From positions 124,001 to 188,000 of the forward strand of contig JAUYVH010000005.1 in the NCBI GenBank assembly GCA_030715135.1: a stretch of 64,000 nt of DNA. The letters are read 5' to 3'. Position 1 is the stretch's first letter; every line of letters starts with the position of its first letter. Positions 8,192 through 16,924 of the stretch are shown here, in pieces. Position numbers and translations under genes: made by a program. The notes beneath the pieces are model-generated. The model was not told the origin of the DNA and ran no database searches. It worked only from the letters and a program-made list of their open reading frames with translations. The DNA is from Keguizhuia sedimenti (GTDB lineage: Bacteria > Pseudomonadota > Gammaproteobacteria > Burkholderiales > Burkholderiaceae_D).

Positions 8192-10207
8192 GTGGCCCTT
8201 TCATCCCCCGGCATCGGCTCAAACCTGGACATCAACGGCATCATCAGCCAGTTGATGACGGTCGAACAGCAGCCTCTGGTTCGCCTCAGCAAACAGGAAG
8301 CCAGCTATCAAGCCAAACTTTCGGCCTTCGGGAGCCTGAAGGGTGCTCTGGCGTCATTCCAGACTACTGTTAACGCGCTTTCCGACATTAGCAAATTTCA
8401 GGCAGTAAAAGCTTCTGCAGCAGACTCAGCGGTGGCCACCGTTTCAGCCGGAACTGCGGCTGTTCCCGGATCCTATTCGCTGGAAGTCAGCAAGCTTGCG
8501 CAGGCACAGAAACTGGCGTCCGCCGGACAAGCCAGCACAAGCGCTGCGATCGGAACCGGCACAATCACCTTTGACTTCGGCACCATCAGCGGCGGCACGT
8601 TTGACGCGGCAAGCGGAAAATATACAGGTGCAAGCTTTACCAGCAACGGCAGCGGCACCAAGACAGTCACCATCGATACGAGCAACCATTCCCTGACCGG
8701 CATTCGGGACGCGATCAACAAGGCAAATATCGGCGTGACGGCCTCGATCGTCAACGATGGCGGCACATCGCCATACCGGCTCGTCTTGACGGAAGCATCC
8801 ACCGGCAAGTCCAACAGCGTAAAGATTTCAGTGTCCGGCAGCGCCGATTTGCAAGCGCTGCTCAACCATGACCCGGGCGCAGCGCCTGCCAGCCAGGCGT
8901 TCACAGAGACGGTTACCGCGCAGAATGCTGAATTCAAAATCGACGGCATTGCGGTCAGCAAGACAGGCAACAGCATCAGCGATGTCATCGAAGGCATCAC
9001 GCTCAATCTCGCCAAAACCAACGCCGGAACCCCGACCCAGATCACGGTTGCGCGCGACACATCTTCCGTCAGCGCGTCGGTCAGCCAGTTTGTAACTGCG
9101 TACAACCAGATCAACAAGACCTTGAAGGACTTGTCTGCCTATAACGCCGACACAAAGCAAGGCGCGATACTGAACGGCGATGCGACGGTCCGCGCCATCC
9201 AGACCCAGGTCAGAGGCTTGTTGACCAACGCTGTCGAAGGCGGCGCCGGCTCTTATTCCCAGCTCTTTCAAATCGGCGTATCGGCGCAGAAGGACGGCAC
9301 ACTTGCGCTGGACAGCAGCAAGCTTCAAAAAGCGATGGACAGCAATTTTTCCGATGTCGCCGCCCTGTTCGCAGCGGTAGGAAAAAGCAGCGACAGCCTT
9401 GTGTCCTATTCGAGCGCCGGCGCAAAAACCAAGGCCGGCGCCTATGAACTGAATGTAACTCGCCTGGCGACGCAAGGAAAAGTGTCGGGCGGCTCCGTAG
9501 CCGGCCTCGTCATCGATACAACGAACGATACATTGGACATCAAGATAGACGGCATCAGCGCCAGCATCAAGCTTAACCAGACAACCTATGCCAGTGCTGC
9601 GGCGCTCGCTGCGGAAGTACAATCGAAAATCAATGGCGCCTCTGCATTATCGGGCGCCGGAATATCGGTCACCGTCACCGAATCTGGCGGCAAACTCGCC
9701 ATTACCTCCAATCGTTACGGCTCAGCATCTAACGTTACCGTCAGCGGCGGCAACGGCAAGGATAACCTGCTGGGCTTAAGCCCGGTTACGACCGAGGCCG
9801 ACGGCGTCGATGTGGCCGGCACCATCAATGGAGTTGCTGCAACCGGGTCCGGACAAAGCTTATCCGGGGCTGCGGGCAGCTCAGCGGAAGGATTGAAACT
9901 GCAAATTACCGGCGGCGTTACCGGCAATCGCGGCACAGTCAATTTCTCGCGCGGATATGCCGATCAATTCAATACCTTGATTGATTCGCTGCTCGGCACG
10001 ACCGGACCGCTCAGTTCCAGAACTGATGGATTGAACGCTTCGATCAAGTCCATCACGCAGCAAAAGCAACGCATCAGCAACCAGCTTGTGAATATAGAAA
10101 AGCGCTATCGAGCGCAATTTACCGCGCTGGACGTGGCATTGGCCAATATGACAAAAACCAGTGCGTACCTGCAGCAGCAACTCGCCAATTTACCCAGAAT
10201 AGAATAA
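8192..10207 (+). CDS. fliD: Flagellar filament cap protein FliD (HAP2)
   Basis: 671 residues from the GTG start at 8192, chosen because AGGAGG lies 5 nt upstream and the product then begins VALSSPGIGSNLDINGIISQ, matching the family; a TTG 24 nt earlier has no ribosome site. FliD forms the pentameric cap under which flagellin folds. The N-terminal domain (about 5-105), flagellin-hook-like repeats (ANIGVTASIVNDG near 185) and a C-terminal coiled segment (QQKQRISNQLVNIEKRYRAQF) are present. At 671 residues it is longer than the usual 450-500. The extra length is a second set of flagellin_IN-like repeats (about 415-590, DTLDIKIDGISASIKL), inserted in the surface part. Confidence 0.95.
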   Translation: MALSSPGIGSNLDINGIISQLMTVEQQPLVRLSKQEASYQAKLSAFGSLKGALASFQTTVNALSDISKFQAVKASAADSAVATVSAGTAAVPGSYSLEVSKLAQAQKLASAGQASTSAAIGTGTITFDFGTISGGTFDAASGKYTGASFTSNGSGTKTVTIDTSNHSLTGIRDAINKANIGVTASIVNDGGTSPYRLVLTEASTGKSNSVKISVSGSADLQALLNHDPGAAPASQAFTETVTAQNAEFKIDGIAVSKTGNSISDVIEGITLNLAKTNAGTPTQITVARDTSSVSASVSQFVTAYNQINKTLKDLSAYNADTKQGAILNGDATVRAIQTQVRGLLTNAVEGGAGSYSQLFQIGVSAQKDGTLALDSSKLQKAMDSNFSDVAALFAAVGKSSDSLVSYSSAGAKTKAGAYELNVTRLATQGKVSGGSVAGLVIDTTNDTLDIKIDGISASIKLNQTTYASAAALAAEVQSKINGASALSGAGISVTVTESGGKLAITSNRYGSASNVTVSGGNGKDNLLGLSPVTTEADGVDVAGTINGVAATGSGQSLSGAAGSSAEGLKLQITGGVTGNRGTVNFSRGYADQFNTLIDSLLGTTGPLSSRTDGLNASIKSITQQKQRISNQLVNIEKRYRAQFTALDVALANMTKTSAYLQQQLANLPRIE

Positions 10208-10217
10208 AGGGGCCATG

Positions 10218-10694
10218 ATGTTTGGAATAATCAGTAGCGGTGCAAATGCCTACTCGAAGGTTGCTGTCGAAACCGGTGTCGTAGCGGCGAGCCCGCATAA
10301 ATTAATTGTCATGCTGTTCGACGGTGCCTTGATGGCATTGTCCAACGCCCAGACACAGATGAAAAACGGCGACGTCGCCGCCAAGGGACAATCCATTTCC
10401 AAGGCAATTTCAATTATAGAAAGCGGATTACGTGCAAGCCTAGATAAAAAAGTCGGCGGCGAAATTGCGCTTAATCTCGACGCACTGTATGAATATATGA
10501 GCCACCAGCTTTTGCTGGCCAATCTGAATAACGATCTTCTGAAACTGAAAGAAGTGCATGAACTTCTTCAGGGCCTGAAAAGCGCATGGATTTCCATCGA
10601 ACCGAACGCGGCATCCGCGGAAAGCCATCAGCAGCAACTGGAGCCCGTCCTTGACCCGCTTGCTCCGCGCATGACCAGCTTTGCGAAGGCATGA
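10218..10694 (+). CDS. fliS: Flagellin export chaperone FliS
   Basis: 158 residues. FliS binds the disordered C-terminal D0 of flagellin in the cytoplasm and prevents premature polymerisation. The sequence has the family start GANAYSKVAVETGV and PHKLIVMLFDGAL (about 25-38), then ALYEYMSHQLLLANLNND and LLQGLKSAW. Two ATG codons are adjacent (10215 and 10218); the second is 5 nt from AAGGGG and gives MFGIISSG, as in relatives. The C-terminal 25 residues after the core are variable. It lies 10 nt after fliD. Confidence 0.95.
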   Translation: MFGIISSGANAYSKVAVETGVVAASPHKLIVMLFDGALMALSNAQTQMKNGDVAAKGQSISKAISIIESGLRASLDKKVGGEIALNLDALYEYMSHQLLLANLNNDLLKLKEVHELLQGLKSAWISIEPNAASAESHQQQLEPVLDPLAPRMTSFAKA

Positions 10695-10695
10695 C

Positions 10696-11034
10696 ATGAT
10701 CGACAACGACAACATCCTTGAAGTGTATGAGAACGTGGCGGCCATCACTACTCGGATGCTGGCCGCAGCGCGCACCGGCGACTGGGAACAGCTGGCCGAA
10801 CTGGAATCGCAATGCTCCAGCCAGGTTGCCGCACTCAGAAAATTCGATTCGCCGACTGCCCTGACTGGCCCGGATCGTGACAAGAAGGTGGAAATCATTC
10901 GCAAGATTCTTTCGGATGACCAGCAGATACGCTCCATCACCGAGCCGTGGATGAAGCAACTGGCTACCATGATGCAAAGCACGGGAACCGAACGCAAACT
11001 CTCCCAGGCTTACGGATCGAATTCAGGAGCTTGA
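10696..11034 (+). CDS. fliT: Flagellar protein FliT
   Basis: 112 residues, all helical in appearance, starting MIDNDNILEVYENVA at an ATG that touches the fliS stop. FliT is a small cytoplasmic export chaperone for the cap protein FliD and in enterics also an anti-FlhDC factor. A mid-protein ARTGDWEQLAELESQCSS is the usual FliT-family core, and the position fliD-fliS-fliT supports the call. Sequence conservation in this family is low, so context carries much of the weight. Confidence 0.85.
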   Translation: MIDNDNILEVYENVAAITTRMLAAARTGDWEQLAELESQCSSQVAALRKFDSPTALTGPDRDKKVEIIRKILSDDQQIRSITEPWMKQLATMMQSTGTERKLSQAYGSNSGA

Positions 11035-11039
11035 GCATC

Positions 11040-12131
11040 ATGCTGCCGCCGGCCGATCCAATAGGTACACGGCCGCTGCGTGGCGTTGAGCCGGTCACAA
11101 CCGTCAACACGCTCGGTGACCCGAGACGCGAGGTATTCAATCGCCTGACGCAAATCGCGCTAGGAAAAATGTTCCAGGCTGAGGTGCTGTCGCGTTTTGA
11201 CGATGGCACGCATCTGGTGAGAATCGATAATGCCGCATTGAAAGCGGCGTTGCCCGGCAATCCTCAGGTCGGCGATTTTTTATCATTGAAGTTTGTCGCC
11301 GCCCAACCCCGGCCGACTTTTCTGCTGCTACCGCGCTCAGGTACGGACACTGCCTCGCTTAGCAGCGCTGCCAGGCTCATCGGCAATATTCTCGATGCCA
11401 CGGCGCAGGATGCCGAGGCCCTCGCTTTAACCGCAAAAGCGCCGATATTGACTGCAGGCTCGGCTGATGCGCCTGCAATTGCCTTCGCCTTGAAACATAC
11501 GCTGGCGATGAGCGGCTTGTTTTACGAGTCGCATCTGCATCAATGGGCAGCCGGAACAAGATCCCTGGCCGATCTGCAACAGGAACCACAGGCCAAAGCC
11601 GCCTTGCCCAACATCCTTCATCCTGCACCGACGGCGCGAACGGATGCCGGTCTGGCTGCACAACTGATCAATATCGTATCGGACTGGGATGGTGCCATGG
11701 CGACGTCCGAGCATCCCGGCAGCTCTGCGCCATCTTCGGCTTTGGAGCGATTGAACAGTGATTCGATGCATTTAATCAACCTGCAACTTCAGGCCATCGA
11801 ACATAACAAGATCCTATGGCACGGTGAATTGTGGCCGGGCCAAGCCTTCGAATGGGAAGTCAGCGAAGACAAGCCGCATGCGCAGGGCGAAGAGGACGGA
11901 TCTGGTGAATCATCGTCGTGGACCAGCGTTGTGCGCTTTTCCCTGCCTACGCTTGGCGTCGTTTGCGCCAGTATCTGCTTGAGCAAGGGCCGCGTGCAGA
12001 TGCAGCTGCATGCAGCTTCGGAACAAACGGCGTCCCTGTTGCATCAGCACAGCGCCGAACTGGCGAATGCGCTGGATGCTGCCGGTTCGCCATTGGAAGC
12101 ATTCGCGGTGAAGCAGGATGAACAAGTCTAA
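11040..12131 (+). CDS. FliK-like protein with hook-length-control C-terminal domain
   Basis: 363 residues from the ATG at 11040 (MLPPADPIGTRPL), with GGAG about 11 nt upstream. The N-terminal two thirds are variable. The C-terminal 100 residues resemble the Flg_hook domain of FliK: WHGELWPGQAFEWEV, then VVRFSLPTLGVVCASICL and a helical end. The next gene overlaps by 14 nt and encodes a FlhB cytoplasmic-domain homologue. Such pairs are known near fliST in Burkholderiales and are annotated as accessory FliK/FlhB proteins without established function. The main hook-ruler gene is fliK at 20532. Confidence 0.75.
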   Translation: MLPPADPIGTRPLRGVEPVTTVNTLGDPRREVFNRLTQIALGKMFQAEVLSRFDDGTHLVRIDNAALKAALPGNPQVGDFLSLKFVAAQPRPTFLLLPRSGTDTASLSSAARLIGNILDATAQDAEALALTAKAPILTAGSADAPAIAFALKHTLAMSGLFYESHLHQWAAGTRSLADLQQEPQAKAALPNILHPAPTARTDAGLAAQLINIVSDWDGAMATSEHPGSSAPSSALERLNSDSMHLINLQLQAIEHNKILWHGELWPGQAFEWEVSEDKPHAQGEEDGSGESSSWTSVVRFSLPTLGVVCASICLSKGRVQMQLHAASEQTASLLHQHSAELANALDAAGSPLEAFAVKQDEQV

Positions 12132-12402
12132 TCTACCGCAGCATGCGGTTGCGCTTGCCTATCAGACAGGCGATCTCGCTCCGAAGGTCGTCGCCAAAGG
12201 ACGCGGCCAGATTGCGGAGCAGATTATTGAACGCGCACGGGAGCACGGCGTCTTCGTGCACGAATCGAAGGAACTGGTCGCATTATTAATGCAGGTTGAT
12301 CTGGACGAAAGGATTCCGCCTGCACTGTATCGCGCCATGGCAGAGCTTCTCGCCTGGTTGTACCACATCGAACATGGGCAGCAGCCCGGCGACAGGGTAT
12401 GA
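12118..12402 (+). CDS. FlhB C-terminal-domain homologue (FhlB/EscU-YscU family)
   Basis: 94 residues, starting inside the end of the preceding FliK-like gene. It aligns with FlhB from the autocleavage site onward: HAVALAYQTGDLAPKVVAKGRG against HYAVALKY and TVVAKGAD in the full FlhB of this window, then VHESKELVALLMQVDLDERIPPALYRAMAELLAWLY. The N-P-T-H cleavage tetrapeptide is replaced by LPQH at the very N-terminus, and there are no membrane helices. It thus looks like a free copy of the processed FlhB-CC fragment. It may modulate substrate switching in the flagellar export gate; that is inference. Confidence 0.85.
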   Translation: MNKSNLPQHAVALAYQTGDLAPKVVAKGRGQIAEQIIERAREHGVFVHESKELVALLMQVDLDERIPPALYRAMAELLAWLYHIEHGQQPGDRV

Positions 12403-12445
12403 TACGAAACAGAAAATTATTTTCACCGGATTGTAATAACAGCGC

Positions 12446-13219
12446 ATGGATACGCAACACAAGGAAAGTGACGAAGCACCGGAAGAATTGAATCGCTATC
12501 AGGTGGTTTCACGACGTGAAATCATCTCGATCCTGCGTACGCTGGCAAATCAGAATCAATTGATCCGCATGCAAGTCGACAATGGCAGTGAAACAATCAT
12601 GACATCGGTGCTGGGCGTGGAAGAAGCCAGCAATCTGATGGTCATCGATTGCTCGCGTTCCGCAAGCGTGAATCAGAAAATCACCGACAGCCGGCAGTTT
12701 TCATTCGAAACCGCGCTCGACAGTATCCGCATCCTGTTTTCCGCGGACAAAATTGATCTTTGCGAATACGACGGCCGCGAAGCATTCATGCTTCCGATAC
12801 CCAAGGGCCTGGTGCGCCTGCAAAGGCGCGAGTACTATCGCGTACCCACTCCGGTCGTCAACCCGGTGCGCTGCTCCATCAGGGTACAAAACCAAGCCGA
12901 CAAGCCGGCACAGGTATTGTCTTTCCCATTGCACAATATCAGCGGCGGCGGCATTGCCATCATCGATGAAAACAAGCTGCTGGATGACACGATCGGGCGC
13001 ATCTACAAGGATTGCAAGATCGATTTCCCGGGCGGCACCCTGGTCGTCGCCACGCTTGAAATCCGGAATTCCCAGGAAATCAAACTCAGCAACGGCAAAC
13101 TTATCCGGCGCATCGGTTGCCTGTTTGTCGATTTGCCTACAGCAATGATGTCTGCAGTACAACGCTACATCACTAAACTGGAACGGGACCAGGCGGCACG
13201 AAACAAGGGGCTGAGCTGA
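12446..13219 (+). CDS. ycgR: Flagellar brake protein YcgR, PilZ domain
   Basis: 257 residues. An N-terminal YcgR domain (about 15-115, with REIISILRTLANQNQLIRM) is followed by a PilZ domain (about 120-240). The c-di-GMP-binding residues are visible: R-R-E-Y-Y-R near residue 127 and N-I-S-G-G-G near 163, matching RxxxR and (D/N)xSxxG. On binding c-di-GMP, YcgR interacts with the FliG/FliM/MotA interface and slows the motor. It lies 43 nt after the FlhB homologue, at the end of the fliD cluster, and may be co-transcribed from the sigma-28 promoter. Confidence 0.94.
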   Translation: MDTQHKESDEAPEELNRYQVVSRREIISILRTLANQNQLIRMQVDNGSETIMTSVLGVEEASNLMVIDCSRSASVNQKITDSRQFSFETALDSIRILFSADKIDLCEYDGREAFMLPIPKGLVRLQRREYYRVPTPVVNPVRCSIRVQNQADKPAQVLSFPLHNISGGGIAIIDENKLLDDTIGRIYKDCKIDFPGGTLVVATLEIRNSQEIKLSNGKLIRRIGCLFVDLPTAMMSAVQRYITKLERDQAARNKGLS

Positions 13220-13336
13220 GTTATTTGGCGATGGTGTAGCTGCAATGTCAGCAAGCGGGATTTACACGACATGCCATGTGTACATCCTGCTATTCGAATT
13301 ACCCTTTTTACCTGCGTACTTGCACTAGATTACAGC

Positions 13337-14164
13337 TCAGGAAGAGTGGCAGCTCTCATCCAGGACATATTCGGGCGCCAACTTGTCAAGAACGCGCTGT
13401 AACTCGTCCGGATCGACTGGCTTACTGATGAAAACATCGCAACCGGAAAATGTGCCACGAATACGATCGACGGCTTTGCGGTCTGTACTGAGAATAATTG
13501 CCGTCGTACGTCGGCGAGCCTGCGACTGCTTGAGCAGCTTGCAGATTGCGATGCCATCCTCATCCGGCAAGTGCGCCTCGACAAAGACCAGGTTGTAACG
13601 GAAATTGGCCAACAGCAGAACGGCTGCGGCACTGGTTGAAACATGGTCTACCCGGTATCCGCGCTGCCCAAGTTCGGCAGTAATGTAGCGCCAACCCTTC
13701 GGATTAGGATTAATGACCAAGGCAGCGGCCTGAGTTCTATAGACTCGCAATTGCGTTGAAATGGCCGCATCCATGGTATCGGAGACGGCACAAAAGGTAG
13801 TGGAAAGCGCGTGCTGCGGGATAAGTTCGCGACGGCTGCTTTGTTCGATCGCCTGCTTCAACGCTTCCAATGCTTGCCCCCAGCGAAAAGGACGCAGCAA
13901 GTGGGCAGCGACGTTGTTACCCAAATAAAATGAACCAATGGTCACAATGGGTATACCGCTGGGCCGTTGCATTTCCGCGTCGTACCATAATCGCCCCTCC
14001 GGATCGTCAGAATCCAGCAGCACACAGCTGGCTGGAGTAGAAGAGTCTTCTTTCCATTCCTGGTATATGCCGGATATTTTGAACAGCGAAGTAAGAACAG
14101 TGCGTTCATGCTTGCTTACGCCGATCAAGGCAATGGAGATTTTTGTTTTAGATTCGAAGATCAT
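13337..14164 (-). CDS. Response-regulator-like protein with degenerate receiver domains
   Basis: 275 residues without a DNA-binding or enzymatic output domain. The C-terminal part (about 145-260) folds like a receiver: strand LVINPNP, helix, LVFVEAHLPDEDGI, ILST, FISKPVD. The conserved Thr/Ser and Lys are kept, but the phospho-acceptor Asp is Glu and the N-terminal acidic pair is missing. The first 110 residues (ISIALIGVSKHERTVL, CVLLDSDDPEG, HLLRPFRWGQALEAL) look like a second, more eroded receiver. It is probably a phosphorylation-independent adaptor or a locked-on mimic. It sits between ycgR and fliE on the opposite strand, which suggests a motility role without showing it. Confidence 0.75.
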   Translation of the reverse strand: MIFESKTKISIALIGVSKHERTVLTSLFKISGIYQEWKEDSSTPASCVLLDSDDPEGRLWYDAEMQRPSGIPIVTIGSFYLGNNVAAHLLRPFRWGQALEALKQAIEQSSRRELIPQHALSTTFCAVSDTMDAAISTQLRVYRTQAAALVINPNPKGWRYITAELGQRGYRVDHVSTSAAAVLLLANFRYNLVFVEAHLPDEDGIAICKLLKQSQARRRTTAIILSTDRKAVDRIRGTFSGCDVFISKPVDPDELQRVLDKLAPEYVLDESCHSS

Positions 14165-14673
14165 TTTTCAGAGGCCTGCTACGCTCTATTTATCAGCATT
14201 GTCAGTTGTCAATGCTATATAAGCGGAATTGTAACAGAATGATACAACATCGTTATATTTTTTAGACCAAAACATAAAACTTGACCTCAGGGCCTTAGCA
14301 TCATGAATTCTGCAATATGCCTGCTCCTGAGAAGCCGCGTGCTAATTCAGATCACCGTAATAAGAAAGGCAGCCATACTTTAAACTTTGTGACATGCTGG
14401 CGCTTCTGCCGGCGATTTTGGAGATTCAGATTTGATGGCAGGTAGCGTTCGGATATTTCTCAATCCAAGGGAAAGCCGGAAACGCACCTTAAGGCGTGTC
14501 GATTGCAGAGTATGAGGTTAGCCATTGGCGGCACACTAAAAACGGCTGGCAGATTCCTTCCGTCGTACGACGCCTTGCGTCCTCAATATATAGGGGATGA
14601 ATAGAAGCGTTGAAAGTTAGGCAATTAAGTGCCTGTCCTTTTGACGGCTCAGGAAACCATTCAGGCAGGCTAT
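14165..14673. other. Intergenic region between the receiver-like gene and fliE
   Basis: 509 nt with no open frame that I can support on either strand. The right end includes a short dyad (GGCA...TGCC near 14620-14634) 40 nt beyond the fliE stop, but no T-run. The left part must carry the promoter of the receiver-like gene. Confidence 0.45.
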
Positions 14674-15024
14674 TTAAACTTGCATGTTCATAATGTCGTG
14701 ATAGGCGGAGACGAGCTTGTTGCGCACCTGCACAGTCGCCTGGAAGGCGATATTTGCCTTCTGTCCCGCGATCATCACATCGGACAGATTGACGCTGTCG
14801 TCGCCCAGCGCAAACCGCTTGCCAAGCTGCTCGGCGCGGGATTGCATGGAATTGACCTGATTAAGCGATGCAGTCAGCGCATCGGCGAAATTAGGCTTAT
14901 CCGCCTTGCCTGCGACATCCGCTCCGTTCAAGGGGCTTGCTGCACCCTGAGCATGTGCGGCGGCGGTCTTCAGTTGCGCCACCATGGCATCGATTCTGCT
15001 GCTGTCGATCATGTTTGCTTTCAT
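14674..15024 (-). CDS. fliE: Flagellar hook-basal body protein FliE
   Basis: 116 residues from the ATG at 15024 (MKANMIDSSRID), preceded by GGAGAG at 7 nt; an upstream GTG-like extension lacks a ribosome site. FliE joins the MS ring to the proximal rod. The C-terminal half is the FliE signature: FADALTASLNQVNSMQ, then DVMIAGQKANIAFQATVQVRNKLVSAY, ending MNMQV. It is transcribed divergently from fliF, the common arrangement in beta- and gammaproteobacteria. The upstream region contains a weak TAAAG/GATAA pair with one base too few between the halves. Confidence 0.95.
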   Translation of the reverse strand: MKANMIDSSRIDAMVAQLKTAAAHAQGAASPLNGADVAGKADKPNFADALTASLNQVNSMQSRAEQLGKRFALGDDSVNLSDVMIAGQKANIAFQATVQVRNKLVSAYHDIMNMQV

Positions 15025-15274
15025 TGCGTTTCTCTCCTGCACGGGCACGGAACCCGCCTTTTCACGACGCTACCTTATCACCCCGCGCGCAAGCTCTTTA
15101 TGTGATTAGCAGGTGAAATCTCGCTTTATTCCGCCGATCAAAAATAAGCGTTCCATTCAAAATTCGTGCGTAGGCTCGGTCAATGCCCTTCCGGCGGACC
15201 GGTCATTGCATTGAACCAATCTAGCAAGAAGAAATGGATCGTATCAATTACTTCAGCAGGCACGGAGGAGCGGC

Positions 15275-16924
15275 ATGGCAATAGCCTCGGAAAGCGCCAT
15301 CACTCCCAACGTACTCGGGATGACGCAAACTGCCGTCGGCCGCAAGCTGATGCTGGGCGTCGGCATTGCCGCAGTGGTCGCCATGATGGCGGCAGTCTGG
15401 ATGTGGAGCCAGAAGCCGGATTACCGCGTCCTTTTTTCCAATTTCTCCGACCGGGACGGCGGCGCCATCGTCGCATCGCTCCAGCAACTGAATATTCCGT
15501 ACAAGTTCGCGGAAGGCGGATCGGCGATCCTGGTACCGGCCGACCATGTCTATGACGCCCGCCTAAAGCTCGCTTCGCAGGGATTGCCCAAAGGCGGCAA
15601 CGTCGGCTTCGAGCTGATGGAGAACCAGAAACTGGGCGTATCCCAGTTCCTGGAACAGGTCAATTTCCAGCGCGCGCTGGAAGGTGAGCTGGCTCGCTCG
15701 ATCCAGTCCGTCGCTGCCGTGCAGGCTGCGCGCGTTCACCTGGCGCTGCCAAAATCATCAGTGTTTGTACGCGACCTGCAAAAGCCGACCGCATCGGTTC
15801 TGCTGAACCTGAACCAGGGTCGCACGCTTGACCCACAGCAGGTCAGTGCCATTGTGCACCTGGTGGCCAGCAGTGTGCCGGACCTCCCTGCCAAGAACGT
15901 GACCGTCGTCGACCAGAGCGGCAACCTGCTGTCCAACTCCGACCGTATCGCCGGGTCAAACGGCCTCGACCCGTCGCAACTGAAATATGTGCAGGAACTG
16001 CAGCAAAGCATCGTCAGGCGCATCGAATCCATCATTACGCCTATCGTCGGTCCGAACAATGTACGCGCCGAAGCGACTGCGGATGTCGATTTTTCCCGCG
16101 TAGAGCAAGCTGCCGAGACTTACAAGCCTAATCAGACGCCGGAAGCGACCACGGTGCGCAGCCAGCAGACCAGCGAATCCAAAAGCACGAACGGCAGCAT
16201 CCAGGCAGCCGGCGTTCCGGGCGCGCTCTCTAACCAGCCACAGCCGAATGCTGCCGCACCGATCAACGGCGCTCCGGCAGCAAATGCCGCAGCAGGCACG
16301 AATGCAGAGGCCGCGCCAAGCAATATGCAGAAGGATGTCACGGTCAATTATGAAGTGGATAAAACCATTCGTTATGTCCAGCAACCCATGGTTGGCCTGA
16401 AGCGGCTGTCGGTTGCTGTAGTAGTCAACCACAGGCAGGAAATCGGCAAGGACGGCAAGCCTGTCAGCAGGCCGCTGAGCGATGCGGAAAAAACCCAGAT
16501 CACCGACCTGGTCAAGGAAGCAATGGGTTACAACAAGGAACGCGGGGATTCGCTGAACGTCGTCAACAGCCCTTTCGCCGTGCCGGAAAAGGAAAAAATC
16601 GCCGAGGTGCCAGTGTGGAAACAACCGGAAGCACTGTCGATGGCAAAGGATACCGGCAAGTACCTGCTGGCAGGACTGGTGCTGCTTTATCTATTCTTTA
16701 AATTCCTGAAACCGATGTTGGCCAGGCTGGCTGCACCGGCCGTACAAACCGCTCCTCGCCAGATGGATGACGATGATGCGATCGTCTCTCTGGGCGGGTC
16801 CAAACCCATGCTGTCCGGTCCGCGCGCCTATGAAGACAACCTGAGCGCGGCCAAGCAGCTGGCCAAACAGGATCCGAAAGTTGTCGCAAACGTCGTCAAA
16901 TCATGGATGGGATCAAATGAGTGA
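15275..16924 (+). CDS. fliF: Flagellar MS-ring protein FliF
   Basis: 549 residues; forms the inner-membrane ring that anchors the rotor and houses the export gate. A first membrane helix lies at about 27-47 (MLGVGIAAVVAMMAAVW). The YscJ/FliF ring-building domains follow: YRVLFSNFSDRDGGAIV, then the LALPKSSVFVRDLQKPTASV block. A low-complexity linker (about 290-350, rich in Asn, Ala and Gln) precedes a second helix near 455-475 (LLAGLVLLYLFFKFL). The C-terminal tail (AAKQLAKQDPKVVANVVKSWM) is the FliG-binding end. GGAGGAG lies close before the ATG. The fliF stop overlaps fliG. Confidence 0.97.
   Translation: MAIASESAITPNVLGMTQTAVGRKLMLGVGIAAVVAMMAAVWMWSQKPDYRVLFSNFSDRDGGAIVASLQQLNIPYKFAEGGSAILVPADHVYDARLKLASQGLPKGGNVGFELMENQKLGVSQFLEQVNFQRALEGELARSIQSVAAVQAARVHLALPKSSVFVRDLQKPTASVLLNLNQGRTLDPQQVSAIVHLVASSVPDLPAKNVTVVDQSGNLLSNSDRIAGSNGLDPSQLKYVQELQQSIVRRIESIITPIVGPNNVRAEATADVDFSRVEQAAETYKPNQTPEATTVRSQQTSESKSTNGSIQAAGVPGALSNQPQPNAAAPINGAPAANAAAGTNAEAAPSNMQKDVTVNYEVDKTIRYVQQPMVGLKRLSVAVVVNHRQEIGKDGKPVSRPLSDAEKTQITDLVKEAMGYNKERGDSLNVVNSPFAVPEKEKIAEVPVWKQPEALSMAKDTGKYLLAGLVLLYLFFKFLKPMLARLAAPAVQTAPRQMDDDDAIVSLGGSKPMLSGPRAYEDNLSAAKQLAKQDPKVVANVVKSWMGSNE

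Noticed and set aside
15075-15100. TAAAG...GATAA pair upstream of fliE as a sigma-28 promoter
   Set aside because: The gap between the halves is one base shorter than in the four good sites, and fliE is normally a middle gene not driven by FliA.
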